Shown: one piece after another, positions 15,798 through 22,681 of the stretch
Layout of the letters: each line of letters begins with the position of its first letter
Numbering within the stretch: position 1 is the stretch's first letter
Origin: a virus
Virus record (IMG/VR): IMGVR_UViG_3300027791_000083
Location: 1 to 30,982 of that record
Reading direction: 5' to 3' (one strand)
DNA length: 30,982 nucleotides
Program-made: the position numbers and the translations under genes
Notes under the pieces: generated by a model
What the model was told of the DNA's origin: nothing
The model's input: the letters and a program-made list of their open reading frames with translations, nothing else
Database searches by the model: none

Positions 15798-17717
15798 TTA
15801 AAAAGTATTTTTATCAAATACTCTATATTTAATTTTTAATTTTATATTTAGACATCTTGATGGAAAACTGTTTATTCCAGCAGGCGCTTTGATAGTCATA
15901 GCTGAATTAAATCTGTAAACTCTATTTAACTCTGGAACATCACGACTATAAATTCCAAGTCCATTAAAAGTAGATGCTGCTATTTCAGTCATCCTAGCAG
16001 TTACCAATTGTGTTGCTACTGCGTTTGTTGATATCCCATCTATCTCACATACAAGATCAGATAAAAAATTACCTGATCCCGTTGGATCAGATTCCATAAA
16101 CCAGTTACTTTCTTCAACAACAATAGCTTTACCGCTGCCAGGAGCAGATAGTAAAGTTACTTTTGTATTAGTTAATGCGTTAAGTTGAGCCAAGGTAAAT
16201 GACCAAGTTGCTTCTTGTGATCCTCTTACAACTTGACCAGTTGGATCAACAGATAAAGTTGCTAATGTGTCTGCAGGGAATCCTTTTTGTAATTGAATTG
16301 GATCTAAAGCATTTGCTCCTGTTTGTGTTGCGGTTGCAGTATAGTTGTTAAATAAAATGTTGCCACCCCTTGTTATAGTCATTTTTGTATCTGAAATCTG
16401 AACGTTTCCAGAGTCAGCTGCAGAGTTTAAAGCAAAGTGCATGTCACTTCTCCCAAAACTATCACCAGATGCATTTCTAGCTATAATAGCCGCTTTTTCA
16501 GAATTGCTTTCAGAATCAATAGTGCTAAACTTTAAAGCAGCCTCTGTTCCTGCTGCGCTACTATAAGATAGTATTTTTACATTAGTATTATTAATTCCAT
16601 TTCTAATAGTAAGTTTTTCACTTGGACCAGATGTCCCTATACCAACATTACCGTCAGCAGATCCGTTAATCTTTATAAAACCAGATCCCGTGCTTAATTC
16701 AAGACTTGGTGGAACAAACCCATTTCCTGTAGAAGAAACAACAACGTTTCCACTGCTATCTACATTTATTTGTGCGTAATTATTTGCGTCATATCCAATT
16801 TTAACTTGAGGAGGGGTAGTTCCATATACTTCTAACTTAGCAGAAGGATTTGTTGTTCCTATACCCACGTTACCATTTGCTACTATAACATTTCCCTTTA
16901 ATCTAGTGCTTGTTATAAGGTCGTTTCCTAGAACCACTGTATTTGAACCAGCACTTATAGCGTCTGTACCTATAACAATTTCATTTACTGAGGCAAGCCC
17001 ATTTGATTGCGTTAATGAGCCTATAAATACTGAATCACTAGAGTTTCCGTTTGTACCTCCAACTCTTACATATCCTGCTCCGTACCCAATAGCTGTATTG
17101 TTTTTTCCAGTATCGCTTGTTGAACCAGAATTAATACCTCCTACTAAACCGAGAGATAAGTAACCTACTGCCGTATTCTTATCTTTACTATTAACCGCCA
17201 TTAAAGACCCATATCCAATAGCTGTATTATTATTTCCTGCTATATTATTTTTAAGTGATTGGAATCCTATAGCAACATTATGGTTACCGGTTGTGTTGTT
17301 AAGTTGTGCTTCATTAGCTATTGCAACATTTCTCAATCCCGTTGTAATACTGTCAAGAGCTGATTTTCCAAAAACAGTATTACCATAAATAGAGGTTCCA
17401 GCACCTTGCCCCACGGTTAAACCATTAATTAAAGCATCTCCATCAACATCTAGCTTTGCACCAGGAGTAGTTGCTCCTATACCTACGTTGCCACCTGGAT
17501 AGTTTATACCCCCAGTAACCGGCATCCAAATAGAATCCCCAACCATTGTTCTAAGATTTCCAATGGTAATAAGTTCATTAGTCATTTTTGGTGATGTAAA
17601 CATACCATCAGTTGGATTAGGTGTTCTACCTAATACTACATAATCAGTATCTTCTGTATTTTTTACTACTCTTTTTCTAGAAAGTAGCCCCATCATATCT
17701 AATAATATATTTCCCAT
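15798..17717 (-). CDS. Tail fibre/adhesin with trimeric beta-roll repeats (639 aa)
   Basis: The N-terminus MGNILLDMMGLLSRKRVV through about residue 60 is shared with the 167-residue gene at 19936-20439 and is probably the virion attachment module. The shaft has three GNVGIGTTxPSAKLxV repeats (near residues 75, 280 and 355) and YadA-head-like repeats (NVAIGFQSL, NTAIGYGSL, NTAVGYLSL; about 145-215) known to form trimeric left-handed beta-rolls. The C-terminal 150 residues form a separate globular domain (LNALTNTKVTLLSAPGSGKA) likely at the tip. It is thus a trimeric receptor-binding fibre. It ends three bases from the small basic genes. Confidence 0.82.
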   Translation of the reverse strand: MGNILLDMMGLLSRKRVVKNTEDTDYVVLGRTPNPTDGMFTSPKMTNELITIGNLRTMVGDSIWMPVTGGINYPGGNVGIGATTPGAKLDVDGDALINGLTVGQGAGTSIYGNTVFGKSALDSITTGLRNVAIANEAQLNNTTGNHNVAIGFQSLKNNIAGNNNTAIGYGSLMAVNSKDKNTAVGYLSLGLVGGINSGSTSDTGKNNTAIGYGAGYVRVGGTNGNSSDSVFIGSLTQSNGLASVNEIVIGTDAISAGSNTVVLGNDLITSTRLKGNVIVANGNVGIGTTNPSAKLEVYGTTPPQVKIGYDANNYAQINVDSSGNVVVSSTGNGFVPPSLELSTGSGFIKINGSADGNVGIGTSGPSEKLTIRNGINNTNVKILSYSSAAGTEAALKFSTIDSESNSEKAAIIARNASGDSFGRSDMHFALNSAADSGNVQISDTKMTITRGGNILFNNYTATATQTGANALDPIQLQKGFPADTLATLSVDPTGQVVRGSQEATWSFTLAQLNALTNTKVTLLSAPGSGKAIVVEESNWFMESDPTGSGNFLSDLVCEIDGISTNAVATQLVTARMTEIAASTFNGLGIYSRDVPELNRVYRFNSAMTIKAPAGINSFPSRCLNIKLKIKYRVFDKNTF

Positions 17718-17720
17718 TTT

Positions 17721-17963
17721 TTATCTTTTTTTACCTTTATGCAACCCATGACTAGCATGTTGTTTGCCTTTTTTAGTAGCAGCACGTTTTTTTTTATTTG
17801 CTGCAGCTAACTTAGCTTTACCTTTTTTTGTACTTTTTAATTTATCAATAGTTTTTTTTGGCGCATAAACCTCACCAGTTTTAGAGCTTTTTTTACCTGA
17901 AGCAGTAGTCCACTTTTGTTTAGTCCATCTTGTTAGACTTTTTTGCTGCTTAGTTTTTGCCAT
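17721..17963 (-). CDS. Small lysine-rich basic protein, DUF5872-like (80 aa)
   Basis: Extremely basic: about 40% Lys/Arg. The N-terminus SLTRWTKQKWTTASGKKSSK matches my memory of a small family (DUF5872) found in marine phages and algal viruses. The tail KGKAKLAAANKKKRAATKKG has histone H1-tail character. Likely binds nucleic acid or condenses packaged DNA. First of four consecutive basic mini-genes with one-base overlaps. Family name is recalled, not searched. Confidence 0.7.
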   Translation of the reverse strand: MAKTKQQKSLTRWTKQKWTTASGKKSSKTGEVYAPKKTIDKLKSTKKGKAKLAAANKKKRAATKKGKQHASHGLHKGKKR

Positions 17964-17984
17964 TATTTCTTAGCTTTTGCTTTA
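17962..17984. repeat. 23-bp direct repeat, copy 1 (3' end of 55-aa basic gene)
   Basis: These 23 bases, which encode the AKAKK-stop end of the 55-residue basic protein, recur exactly at 20456-20478. The two copies bracket the adhesin module 18130-20439. Confidence 0.8.
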
Positions 17985-18130
17985 GCTGTTTTAGATAAAT
18001 CTTTCATATGTACTAATGGTTTACTAGTTTTTGTATGTGTCTTACCAGTATGTAATTTACCATTAGACATTTTATGACTAGCGCCTTTCCATTCAGTTCC
18101 ATTTTTTAAATAGTGTTTTACCCCTTTCAT
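17963..18130 (-). CDS. Small lysine-rich basic protein (55 aa)
   Basis: ATG at 18128-18130; begins MKGVKHYLKNGTEWKGASHK and ends TAKAKAKK. Rich in Lys, His and Thr; overlaps both neighbours by one base (TAATG), a sign of translational coupling. Too short for many automatic gene callers. Its C-terminal codons lie in the 23-bp repeat found again at 20456-20478. Probably a DNA-binding or virion-core protein like the neighbours. Confidence 0.72.
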   Translation of the reverse strand: MKGVKHYLKNGTEWKGASHKMSNGKLHTGKTHTKTSKPLVHMKDLSKTAKAKAKK

Positions 18131-18321
18131 TATTTCTTTGTTTTATATCCGCCTCCGTTTGCTTTGTAGCGTTTAGCTAACATTTGGGCTTTACGTGCAG
18201 ACCATTGTCCTGCATTTCCACCTTTACTTCCAGCTTTGATTGAATTAAATAATCTTTTACGCATTGTAGGTTTAGTATAGTTACCAGAACTATTTACAGT
18301 GCTTTTCTTTTTTGTTGCCAT
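18130..18321 (-). CDS. Small basic protein with glycine-rich conserved end (63 aa)
   Basis: Contains GNYTKPTMRKRLFNSIKAGS and GGNAGQWSARKAQMLAKRYK, a combination I recall from small unannotated proteins of cyanophages and other marine phages. Very basic, one compact helix-rich domain after a disordered KKKSTVNSS N-terminus. Coupled by one-base overlaps on both sides. Role unknown; nucleic-acid binding likely from charge. Confidence 0.75.
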   Translation of the reverse strand: MATKKKSTVNSSGNYTKPTMRKRLFNSIKAGSKGGNAGQWSARKAQMLAKRYKANGGGYKTKK

Positions 18322-18575
18322 TATCTTTTTGATTTAGCTCCAGAACATTTCCAACGCTTACGAGATAAATTATTTGGAGTGTTAGGATCATTTCTTTTTT
18401 TCTTAGATACTCTTTTCTTAATACCTAAACTTCTTGCACAGTAACTATCACCTTTAGACGTACCAGGTTTTACCCTTGGTCCACCACCTTTGGCTTTACC
18501 TGCTTGTCCATAACTTACTTTTTTACCTGATGAGGTAATCTTTACTTTTGCTTTTCCCTTTCTTGGTGTCGCCAT
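18321..18575 (-). CDS. Small basic protein with paired cysteines (84 aa)
   Basis: A basic Gly/Lys-rich N-terminus, then GTSKGDSYCARSLGIKKRVS and NNLSRKRWKCSG. The YCARS and RKRWKC elements are, as I remember, typical of a small protein family in marine phages; the two cysteines could pair or bind metal. Fourth of the basic gene block, 17 bases after the adhesin gene stop. Function unknown. Confidence 0.72.
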   Translation of the reverse strand: MATPRKGKAKVKITSSGKKVSYGQAGKAKGGGPRVKPGTSKGDSYCARSLGIKKRVSKKKRNDPNTPNNLSRKRWKCSGAKSKR

Positions 18576-18592
18576 TAATTCTTTATTGTTAT

Positions 18593-19936
18593 TTATACTC
18601 CTCCACCATCAAGAACAACCCATCCAAAAGTATTAATTATAGATGTTCTTGCTGTTTCAGCAGCTGTTCCTAAAGTGTAAGTAGATGGTTGAAACCCTAT
18701 ATTTCCACCTGGCGCTCCAGTTCCTCCAGGATAAGCAGCTTGTAATTGAGCTTCCCAAGCTACTAAGATATTGTCATATATTGCGGTTGTAAAACCCCCT
18801 CCTTGATTGCCTCCAAAAAAATTCTGAAAATTAGGACCTTGAGTTATAACCCAATTAGAAATATCACCTATAACTGCATTATCTATTCCATTGTTTGTTC
18901 CAAAAGTTAAACCAAATAGCAGCGCGCTGCTTATATTCCAATTACTAAGGTCTCTATTGAAACCTGTGCTTTGCTGTAAAAATCCATTAAAGTCAACTAC
19001 ATTTTTTGTGTTCCAATCTGTAATATTAGGATTAAGAGCTAAGAAATTCAGTCCCCTTAAAAACATTTGCCTCATAGTTGTAGCACTACCAACATCCCAC
19101 GTATTAAGTGACTCTTGTGTTAATGGGCCAACGTATGCTTGACGAAATACAGCCTCCATAATAGTCACATTGCTTACATCCCAATTCCCAATAGGTTGGT
19201 TAAAGCTTTCCGAGTTCCCAAACATTTCATACATACTTGTAACCAGCGGGAAATTCCAATTATTTATGTTAGCACTGCCTCCATTGTTAAAAGCAAGTGC
19301 TTTTTTAAAAATGCTATCTATAGAAGTCACATTACTCAAATCCCAAGAACCTATGTTTTGATTGAAATCATTTGTCTCTTCAAACATACTGCTTATATCT
19401 ATAGCACTACTCATGTCCCATAGATTTAAAGGCTTATTGTAAATAGTAGATCTGGTAAACATATTTGCAAAATTCTCAACATTACTTACATCCCAATGGT
19501 TGATGTTTGAGTTAAACAAAGAACAGTTAGCAAAAGCGCCTAAAACACTGGTTAAGATTGATAAGTTAGGTGCATCTGTTGCTGACATAGTCATGTTGGA
19601 ACACCCATTAAAAGCAACAAAAAAGCTTTGCCAAATGCAAGTCCCCCAATTTTTTATTTCTATAAGTTTTTCTGAATCACCAGATGAAGCAAACCTAATC
19701 TGTCCAGTCACAGCAGTAACTTTTATATCATAAATTCCTGAACTTGCATAAGTGTGATCTTGTTGTCCTGTAACTCCAGTATCTACATTGCCATCTCCCC
19801 AATCTATATCTATAGCTTCAGCTGATACCCAAGGTAATCTAAATTCATCGTTGCTAGTAGAACCTGGATTGTCAGTTTTTACACGAATAACAAAACGTTC
19901 TTCTGCACCTAGTGATTTACATAGTACTCTTCTCAT
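18593..19936 (-). CDS. Adhesin-like protein: PKD-like domain plus BspA/DUF285 repeats (447 aa)
   Basis: Residues about 20-75 form a PKD-like domain (IDIDWGDGNVDTGVTG, DHTYASSGIYDIKV). Residues about 105-375 carry eight or so repeats of about 25-30 residues with the BspA/DUF285 signature: WDVSNVENFANMF, WDMSSAIDISSMF, WDLSNVTSIDSIF, WDVSNVTIMEAVF, WDVGSATTMRQMF. These leucine-rich-like repeats occur in bacterial surface proteins that bind host or matrix molecules. No signal peptide is present, consistent with a virion protein. The gene overlaps the 167-residue anchor gene by one base, so the two are likely made together. It is probably a receptor-binding or carbohydrate-binding tail component, acquired from bacterial surface proteins. 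Confidence 0.82.
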   Translation of the reverse strand: MRRVLCKSLGAEERFVIRVKTDNPGSTSNDEFRLPWVSAEAIDIDWGDGNVDTGVTGQQDHTYASSGIYDIKVTAVTGQIRFASSGDSEKLIEIKNWGTCIWQSFFVAFNGCSNMTMSATDAPNLSILTSVLGAFANCSLFNSNINHWDVSNVENFANMFTRSTIYNKPLNLWDMSSAIDISSMFEETNDFNQNIGSWDLSNVTSIDSIFKKALAFNNGGSANINNWNFPLVTSMYEMFGNSESFNQPIGNWDVSNVTIMEAVFRQAYVGPLTQESLNTWDVGSATTMRQMFLRGLNFLALNPNITDWNTKNVVDFNGFLQQSTGFNRDLSNWNISSALLFGLTFGTNNGIDNAVIGDISNWVITQGPNFQNFFGGNQGGGFTTAIYDNILVAWEAQLQAAYPGGTGAPGGNIGFQPSTYTLGTAAETARTSIINTFGWVVLDGGGV

Positions 19937-20439
19937 TAGTTAGGGTTTGAAATTGATAAATCAAAAACTAATCCGCTTGCTGAATTATTACTTACACTTA
20001 AAGCCAATTGATTTCGTGAGCCGTCAGCAGCATATGTACCACCATATTGTGTCCAACCTGCAGGAATGGTAAGCGTTTCAGTAGTTGTTGATTTTATATA
20101 AAGTGTAACAACAACTGTTTTGCCAAGTGTTGGTGCGCTAGTTACACTTAATGTTGTAGCACCAGTTAATGTTAGCTCATGATTATCTTTAGATAGATCT
20201 ATTGCATAAGTCCCACTAACCGAAGTGTTTTCTACACTTACCGGTTTAGTTGCTAATCCTGCATTAGTAAAAGTTTTAATAGAACCCATTGTAACAAGTT
20301 CTGTTTCAACTTTTGGATGAGGCTTCATTCTTTCTTGAGCAGATGCGTATCTTGCTAATGTAATATAATCATCTGTTTTTGGAGTTACTACTTTCTTTCG
20401 TGAAAGCATTCCCATCATGTCTTGTAATATTGTTCCCAT
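19936..20439 (-). CDS. Tail-anchor protein sharing N-terminal module with the fibre (167 aa)
   Basis: N-terminus MGTILQDMMGMLSRKKVVTP through ELVTMGSIKTF matches the first ~60 residues of the fibre at 15798-17717 (same MGxILxDMMGxLSRK opening and ELxTxGxxxT ending). The rest is a beta-rich domain (TGATTLSVTSAPTLGKTVVV) ending in ISNPN. It may be the attachment subunit onto which the BspA-like adhesin, the next gene in a one-base overlap, is loaded. Role is inferred from the shared module and context. Confidence 0.75.
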   Translation of the reverse strand: MGTILQDMMGMLSRKKVVTPKTDDYITLARYASAQERMKPHPKVETELVTMGSIKTFTNAGLATKPVSVENTSVSGTYAIDLSKDNHELTLTGATTLSVTSAPTLGKTVVVTLYIKSTTTETLTIPAGWTQYGGTYAADGSRNQLALSVSNNSASGLVFDLSISNPN

Positions 20440-20455
20440 TTTTATTTATTTTTAT

Positions 20456-20489
20456 ATTATTTCTTAGCTTTTGCTTTATATATTTTCAT
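20456..20489 (-). pseudogene. 23-bp repeat copy 2 inside a 10-codon basic gene remnant
   Basis: On the minus strand an ATG at 20487-20489 opens MKIYKAKAKK and stops at 20457. Positions 20456-20478 repeat exactly the 23 bases at 17962-17984 that encode the end of the 55-residue basic protein, in the same reading frame. It looks like the stump of a second copy of that gene, left by duplication or recombination at the edge of the adhesin module. Confidence 0.55.
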
Positions 20490-20491
20490 AT

Positions 20492-20698
20492 TTAATTTTT
20501 CTTAATAAATTCAAGAATAATATTTAGCTTTTCTTTTACTTCATTCATTTGCTTTCTTAAATCTTCGTGCCTCTTTTCAAAGCCAACCTTTACCTCTTTT
20601 ATACTAAAAAACGCAAATTGATATAAAACATATAAAGCACCCATTAATAAAACAACAGATAAACCATATCCCTCAATTAATTCAAATACTTGTTCCAT
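20492..20698 (-). CDS. Small membrane protein with cytoplasmic coiled coil (68 aa)
   Basis: An acidic start MEQVFELIEGYG leads into one membrane helix (SVVLLMGALYVLYQFAFF), then a charged coiled coil (VKVGFEKRHEDLRKQMNEV) ending ILEFIKKN. Proteins of this layout are common in marine phages and may be holin-like or pinholin-like, but no lysis role is shown. It is far from the endolysin, which weakens the holin idea. Confidence 0.7.
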   Translation of the reverse strand: MEQVFELIEGYGLSVVLLMGALYVLYQFAFFSIKEVKVGFEKRHEDLRKQMNEVKEKLNIILEFIKKN

Positions 20699-20699
20699 T

Positions 20700-20837
20700 T
20701 TATTTTTTCTTTTTTGGTAAAGATTTTATTTTTCCGTTTGTTGTTTTTGCGTATCTATGAGTTTTAGTTTCTTTACTAGGGATCAATGTTCCGCTATATG
20801 TTTTCCCTTTCCACTTCCAACTTACTTTACTTGCCAT
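20700..20837 (-). CDS. Small basic protein (45 aa)
   Basis: ATG at 20835-20837; begins MASKVSWKWKGKTYSGTLIP and ends SLPKKKK. The beginning WKWKGKTYSG looks like a short beta hairpin and the end is polybasic, similar in flavour to the basic block at 17721-18575. It fits exactly between two genes (two-base gaps), which supports coding despite its size. Function unknown. Confidence 0.68.
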   Translation of the reverse strand: MASKVSWKWKGKTYSGTLIPSKETKTHRYAKTTNGKIKSLPKKKK

Positions 20838-20839
20838 AA

Positions 20840-21172
20840 CTAATCTTCTATATCTAAATTAATACTTTCTGGATATTTGTTATGCATTATATTACGAAGA
20901 TTAATACACTTCTCATAATCTTCTTCTAAAATATAAAATTCAATCATGCCCTCTAATTCAATTAATGCCGGGCCTAATTCAGGATCAAAAGCTAACACAG
21001 CATCTAAGTCTTTTGTAAAACTGTCATCTAACATTTCATCAAACGTAATTTCATTGTTTAAAATCCTATATGAATTATTAAAAGCATTTGCAACTAATTG
21101 CTCTTGTAATCTTAATTTTTTTATTTCTTCCAAAGGATCATACTCTTCATTACTTTTGTTTTCTTCAGACAT
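20840..21172 (-). CDS. Acidic hypothetical protein, first leftward gene (110 aa)
   Basis: Very acidic, helical: MSEENKSNEEYDPLEEIKKL, then TKDLDAVLAFDPELGPALIE and LEEDYEKCINLRNIMHNKYP. The alternation of amphipathic helices is TPR-like, though only one or two repeats would fit. It is the first gene after the divergent control region and so is the first leftward gene transcribed. Role unknown. Confidence 0.7.
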   Translation of the reverse strand: MSEENKSNEEYDPLEEIKKLRLQEQLVANAFNNSYRILNNEITFDEMLDDSFTKDLDAVLAFDPELGPALIELEGMIEFYILEEDYEKCINLRNIMHNKYPESINLDIED

Positions 21173-21415
21173 ACAATTTTATTTTTATTAATCTAACTAA
21201 ATTAACCGTATACTTCAATATACAAAATTTATTAATTATTTAAAAGAAAAAAGTAACATACGTTTAAACAATGGTAAATGAAAAAAAAATTTTTCCTACC
21301 AAAAAAATAGTGTGTATTGCATAGGTGAGAGGTCCTATTGAATTTCTCCCCAGCTAATTTTTGAGGCAGGGTAACCCCCCGTAAGTAATCCTCTTAACTT
21401 AATTTATATTGTATT
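21173..21415. promoter_or_regulatory. Divergent intergenic control region
   Basis: 243 bases separate the leftward and rightward gene sets. Near the left gene GTATA-CTTCAA-TATAC forms a small hairpin, and TAAATTTTG on the minus strand is a -7-like element (TA, three bases, TTTG). The right half switches to a much more GC-rich leader from about 21325, with ATAGG/CCTAT and GAGG/CCTC stems and GGGTAACCCCCC. It must hold promoters for both directions; exact start points cannot be read from sequence. No gene is seen in it. Confidence 0.6.
21345..21363 (+). promoter_or_regulatory. Shared leader element, copy 1
   Basis: TCTCCCCAGCTAATTTTTG lies 53 bases before the first paralogue gene. CTCCCCAGCTAATWTTTG recurs at 22261-22278 before the second paralogue. 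The end resembles a Bacteroidota -7 box with one extra spacer base (TA, three bases, TTTG), so it may be a promoter; alternatively it is a conserved RNA leader or an operator. Confidence 0.55.
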
Positions 21416-21745
21416 ATGAGTGTATTTTTTAGAAAAGTGAACATCAACAAAGGAACCAACACGGCAACCGTGATTGCATCCTCTGCACCACTAGGTAACA
21501 AGAAGGCAATGATTGCTGGAGTTGAAGTGGCAACACGTGACAATAGTAATATCACCTTTGGGGTATTAAGTCTAATGAATCCAACAACGGGCAAGACCTG
21601 TGACGCTGATAGCGAAATCATCAAGCATATTCAAAAGAATGTGAATGTGGGTGATGAGATGCCGGATTTCCAAATGACTGATAACTTTGTGATGGACATG
21701 AAGACCAATGAGCCAACAACTCTGAGATGGATTGAGGCTGTATAA
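21416..21745 (+). CDS. Early paralogue A of a two-copy phage family (109 aa)
   Basis: Starts MSVFFRKVNINKGTNTAT; about 61% identical by eye to the protein at 22313-22639. Conserved blocks are FRKVNINKGTNTAT, the central TFGVLSL, NVGDxMPxF and the end EPTTLxWxEA. No signal peptide, membrane helix or catalytic motif. The gene is clearly richer in G+C and in NNC/AAG codons than its neighbours, a sign of high expression or separate origin. It has a structured leader and its own 3' hairpin. The fold looks like a small beta domain. It could be a nucleic-acid-binding or host-takeover protein; function unknown. Confidence 0.8.
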   Translation: MSVFFRKVNINKGTNTATVIASSAPLGNKKAMIAGVEVATRDNSNITFGVLSLMNPTTGKTCDADSEIIKHIQKNVNVGDEMPDFQMTDNFVMDMKTNEPTTLRWIEAV

Positions 21746-21754
21746 TAGTCTAAT

Positions 21755-21780
21755 GGAGGAGGGTGTAACAGCTCTCCTCC
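21755..21780 (+). terminator. Hairpin after paralogue A
   Basis: GGAGGAG (21755-21761) pairs with CTCCTCC (21774-21780) around a 12-base loop, followed by TTAATTAATTATT. Terminator-like, but the next gene begins 38 bases later without an obvious promoter, so it may be partial or may protect the 3' end of the message. Confidence 0.7.
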
Positions 21781-21818
21781 TTAATTAATTATTGATATTA
21801 ACCTTTAACTAAAAGATT

Positions 21819-22091
21819 ATGAACTATGAAATTAAATTATTGACACTTTTATTAGATAAGAGTGTCAATACTACTGACCTTAGTGAAGATACTAGGAGAC
21901 TCAATCACTATTGTGCATATTGGTATAGCCAGTACATGAAGAGTGGAGATGAATACTATCTTGAAAAAGCTAGAAATGCTAGCAAAGACGTAGTGTATTT
22001 TGATGACCTTGCTAATGGTGAAACATATGGAGAAGATATGATAAATAGTATGAATGTAGGTGAATTTCCATGGCCAGATAATGGTCAATAA
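21819..22091 (+). CDS. Hypothetical early protein (90 aa)
   Basis: Acidic helical protein, MNYEIKLLTLLLDKSVNTTD, with Tyr-rich middle (HYCAYWYSQYMKSGDEYYLE) and end FPWPDNGQ. It lies between the two paralogues, 38 bases after one hairpin and followed by another. No recognised domain, membrane segment or cysteine motif. A standalone role in early infection is inferred only from position. Confidence 0.7.
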   Translation: MNYEIKLLTLLLDKSVNTTDLSEDTRRLNHYCAYWYSQYMKSGDEYYLEKARNASKDVVYFDDLANGETYGEDMINSMNVGEFPWPDNGQ

Positions 22092-22097
22092 TAAATA

Positions 22098-22142
22098 GTA
22101 ACACAAAGGGTGTAGTTGATAGCACACCCTTTGTATTGTTAC
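22098..22142 (+). terminator. Hairpin after 90-residue gene
   Basis: A 16-bp stem: GTAACA plus CAAAGGGTGT (22098-22113) pair with ACACCCTTTG (22124-22133) and TGTTAC (22137-22142), with a three-base bulge TAT (22134-22136) and a 10-base loop. Terminator-like hairpin but without a clean T-run. Confidence 0.7.
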
Positions 22143-22260
22143 TTGATAATCCCTATTTGTTAAAGCACTTTGGAAACAGGGAAGTGGAAACATCCAAAGA
22201 AAATAGTTCTAGTTCTTATCTCTCTGCTCTTTCAGCTGCTCCCTTCGGTCGCTCTCTCTG
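22143..22260 (+). promoter_or_regulatory. Compositionally odd leader before paralogue B
   Basis: A 7-bp hairpin CTTTGGA/TCCAAAG (22168-22174/22193-22199) encloses two copies of GGAAACA. It is followed by a pyrimidine-rich, GC-rich stretch (22219-22266) including GCTCCCTTCGGTCGCTC and repeated CTCTCTGCTC. The strand asymmetry and GC content are unlike the rest of the region. A start codon at 22136 would read through it in frame with the next gene, but that start lies in the terminator and is not credible. Confidence 0.55.
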
Positions 22261-22278
22261 CTCCCCAGCTAATATTTG
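22261..22278 (+). promoter_or_regulatory. Shared leader element, copy 2
   Basis: CTCCCCAGCTAATATTTG, 35 bases before paralogue B, matches the element at 21346-21363 except for one base. Its position before both paralogues suggests it was duplicated with the gene and kept by selection. Confidence 0.55.
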
Positions 22279-22312
22279 CACTATTGCATTAATAAATAAA
22301 ACCAATAAACAA

Positions 22313-22639
22313 ATGGTATATTTTAGAAAAGTAAATATTAATAAGGGAACCAATACAGCAACACTTATATGTACTGATACACCCATAGAAAAGAAACAAG
22401 CTACAATAGCAGGTATTCCAGTAGCAACCAGAAGCCAAACCAATGTAACATTTGGAGTGCTAAGCTTGAATGATCCTAAAACAGGTCAAACAATGAATGC
22501 AGATCATGCAACAATTAAGGAATTACAGAAGACACTTAATGTTGGAGATGCAATGCCAGGCTTCAGATTAAGTACTAATGCCGTAATGGACATGAATACT
22601 AAAGAACCAACCACACTAATGTGGGTTGAAGCAGAGTAA
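22313..22639 (+). CDS. Early paralogue B (108 aa)
   Basis: Preferred start MVYFRKVNINKGTNTATLIC at 22313, because it aligns with the start of paralogue A and follows an A-rich leader (ACCAATAAACAA). An in-frame start at 22136 would add 59 residues of serine-rich, low-complexity character, not present in A, and I reject it. About 61% identity with A, with conserved ends and centre. Codon use is more AT-rich than in A, as in the rest of the region. It is followed by a perfect 13-bp hairpin. Function unknown; the two copies have diverged, so they may have split roles. Confidence 0.8.
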   Translation: MVYFRKVNINKGTNTATLICTDTPIEKKQATIAGIPVATRSQTNVTFGVLSLNDPKTGQTMNADHATIKELQKTLNVGDAMPGFRLSTNAVMDMNTKEPTTLMWVEAE

Positions 22640-22646
22640 TCTGCAA

Positions 22647-22681
22647 AACAATAGGGATAGTTACTTATTATCCCTATTGTT
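22647..22681 (+). terminator. 13-bp perfect hairpin after paralogue B
   Basis: AACAATAGGGATA (22647-22659) and TATCCCTATTGTT (22669-22681) are perfect inverted repeats with a nine-base loop, starting eight bases after the stop codon. Strong rho-independent-type stem with only a weak T-run (GTTATAAAA), so perhaps a stabilising hairpin as well. Confidence 0.75.

Noticed and set aside
15798-20439. Tail genes as a diversity-generating retroelement target
   Set aside because: No reverse transcriptase gene, template repeat or adenine-rich variable repeat pair was seen in the window.
21852-22193. Leftward frame across the hairpin region (113 aa)
   Set aside because: Antisense to a supported gene and to the hairpin; composition is Ile/Ser/Phe-rich and shadow-like.
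22136-22312. N-terminal extension of paralogue B to a start at 22136
   Set aside because: The start lies in the previous gene's hairpin, the added 59 residues have no match in paralogue A, and the inner ATG aligns with A and has an A-rich leader.
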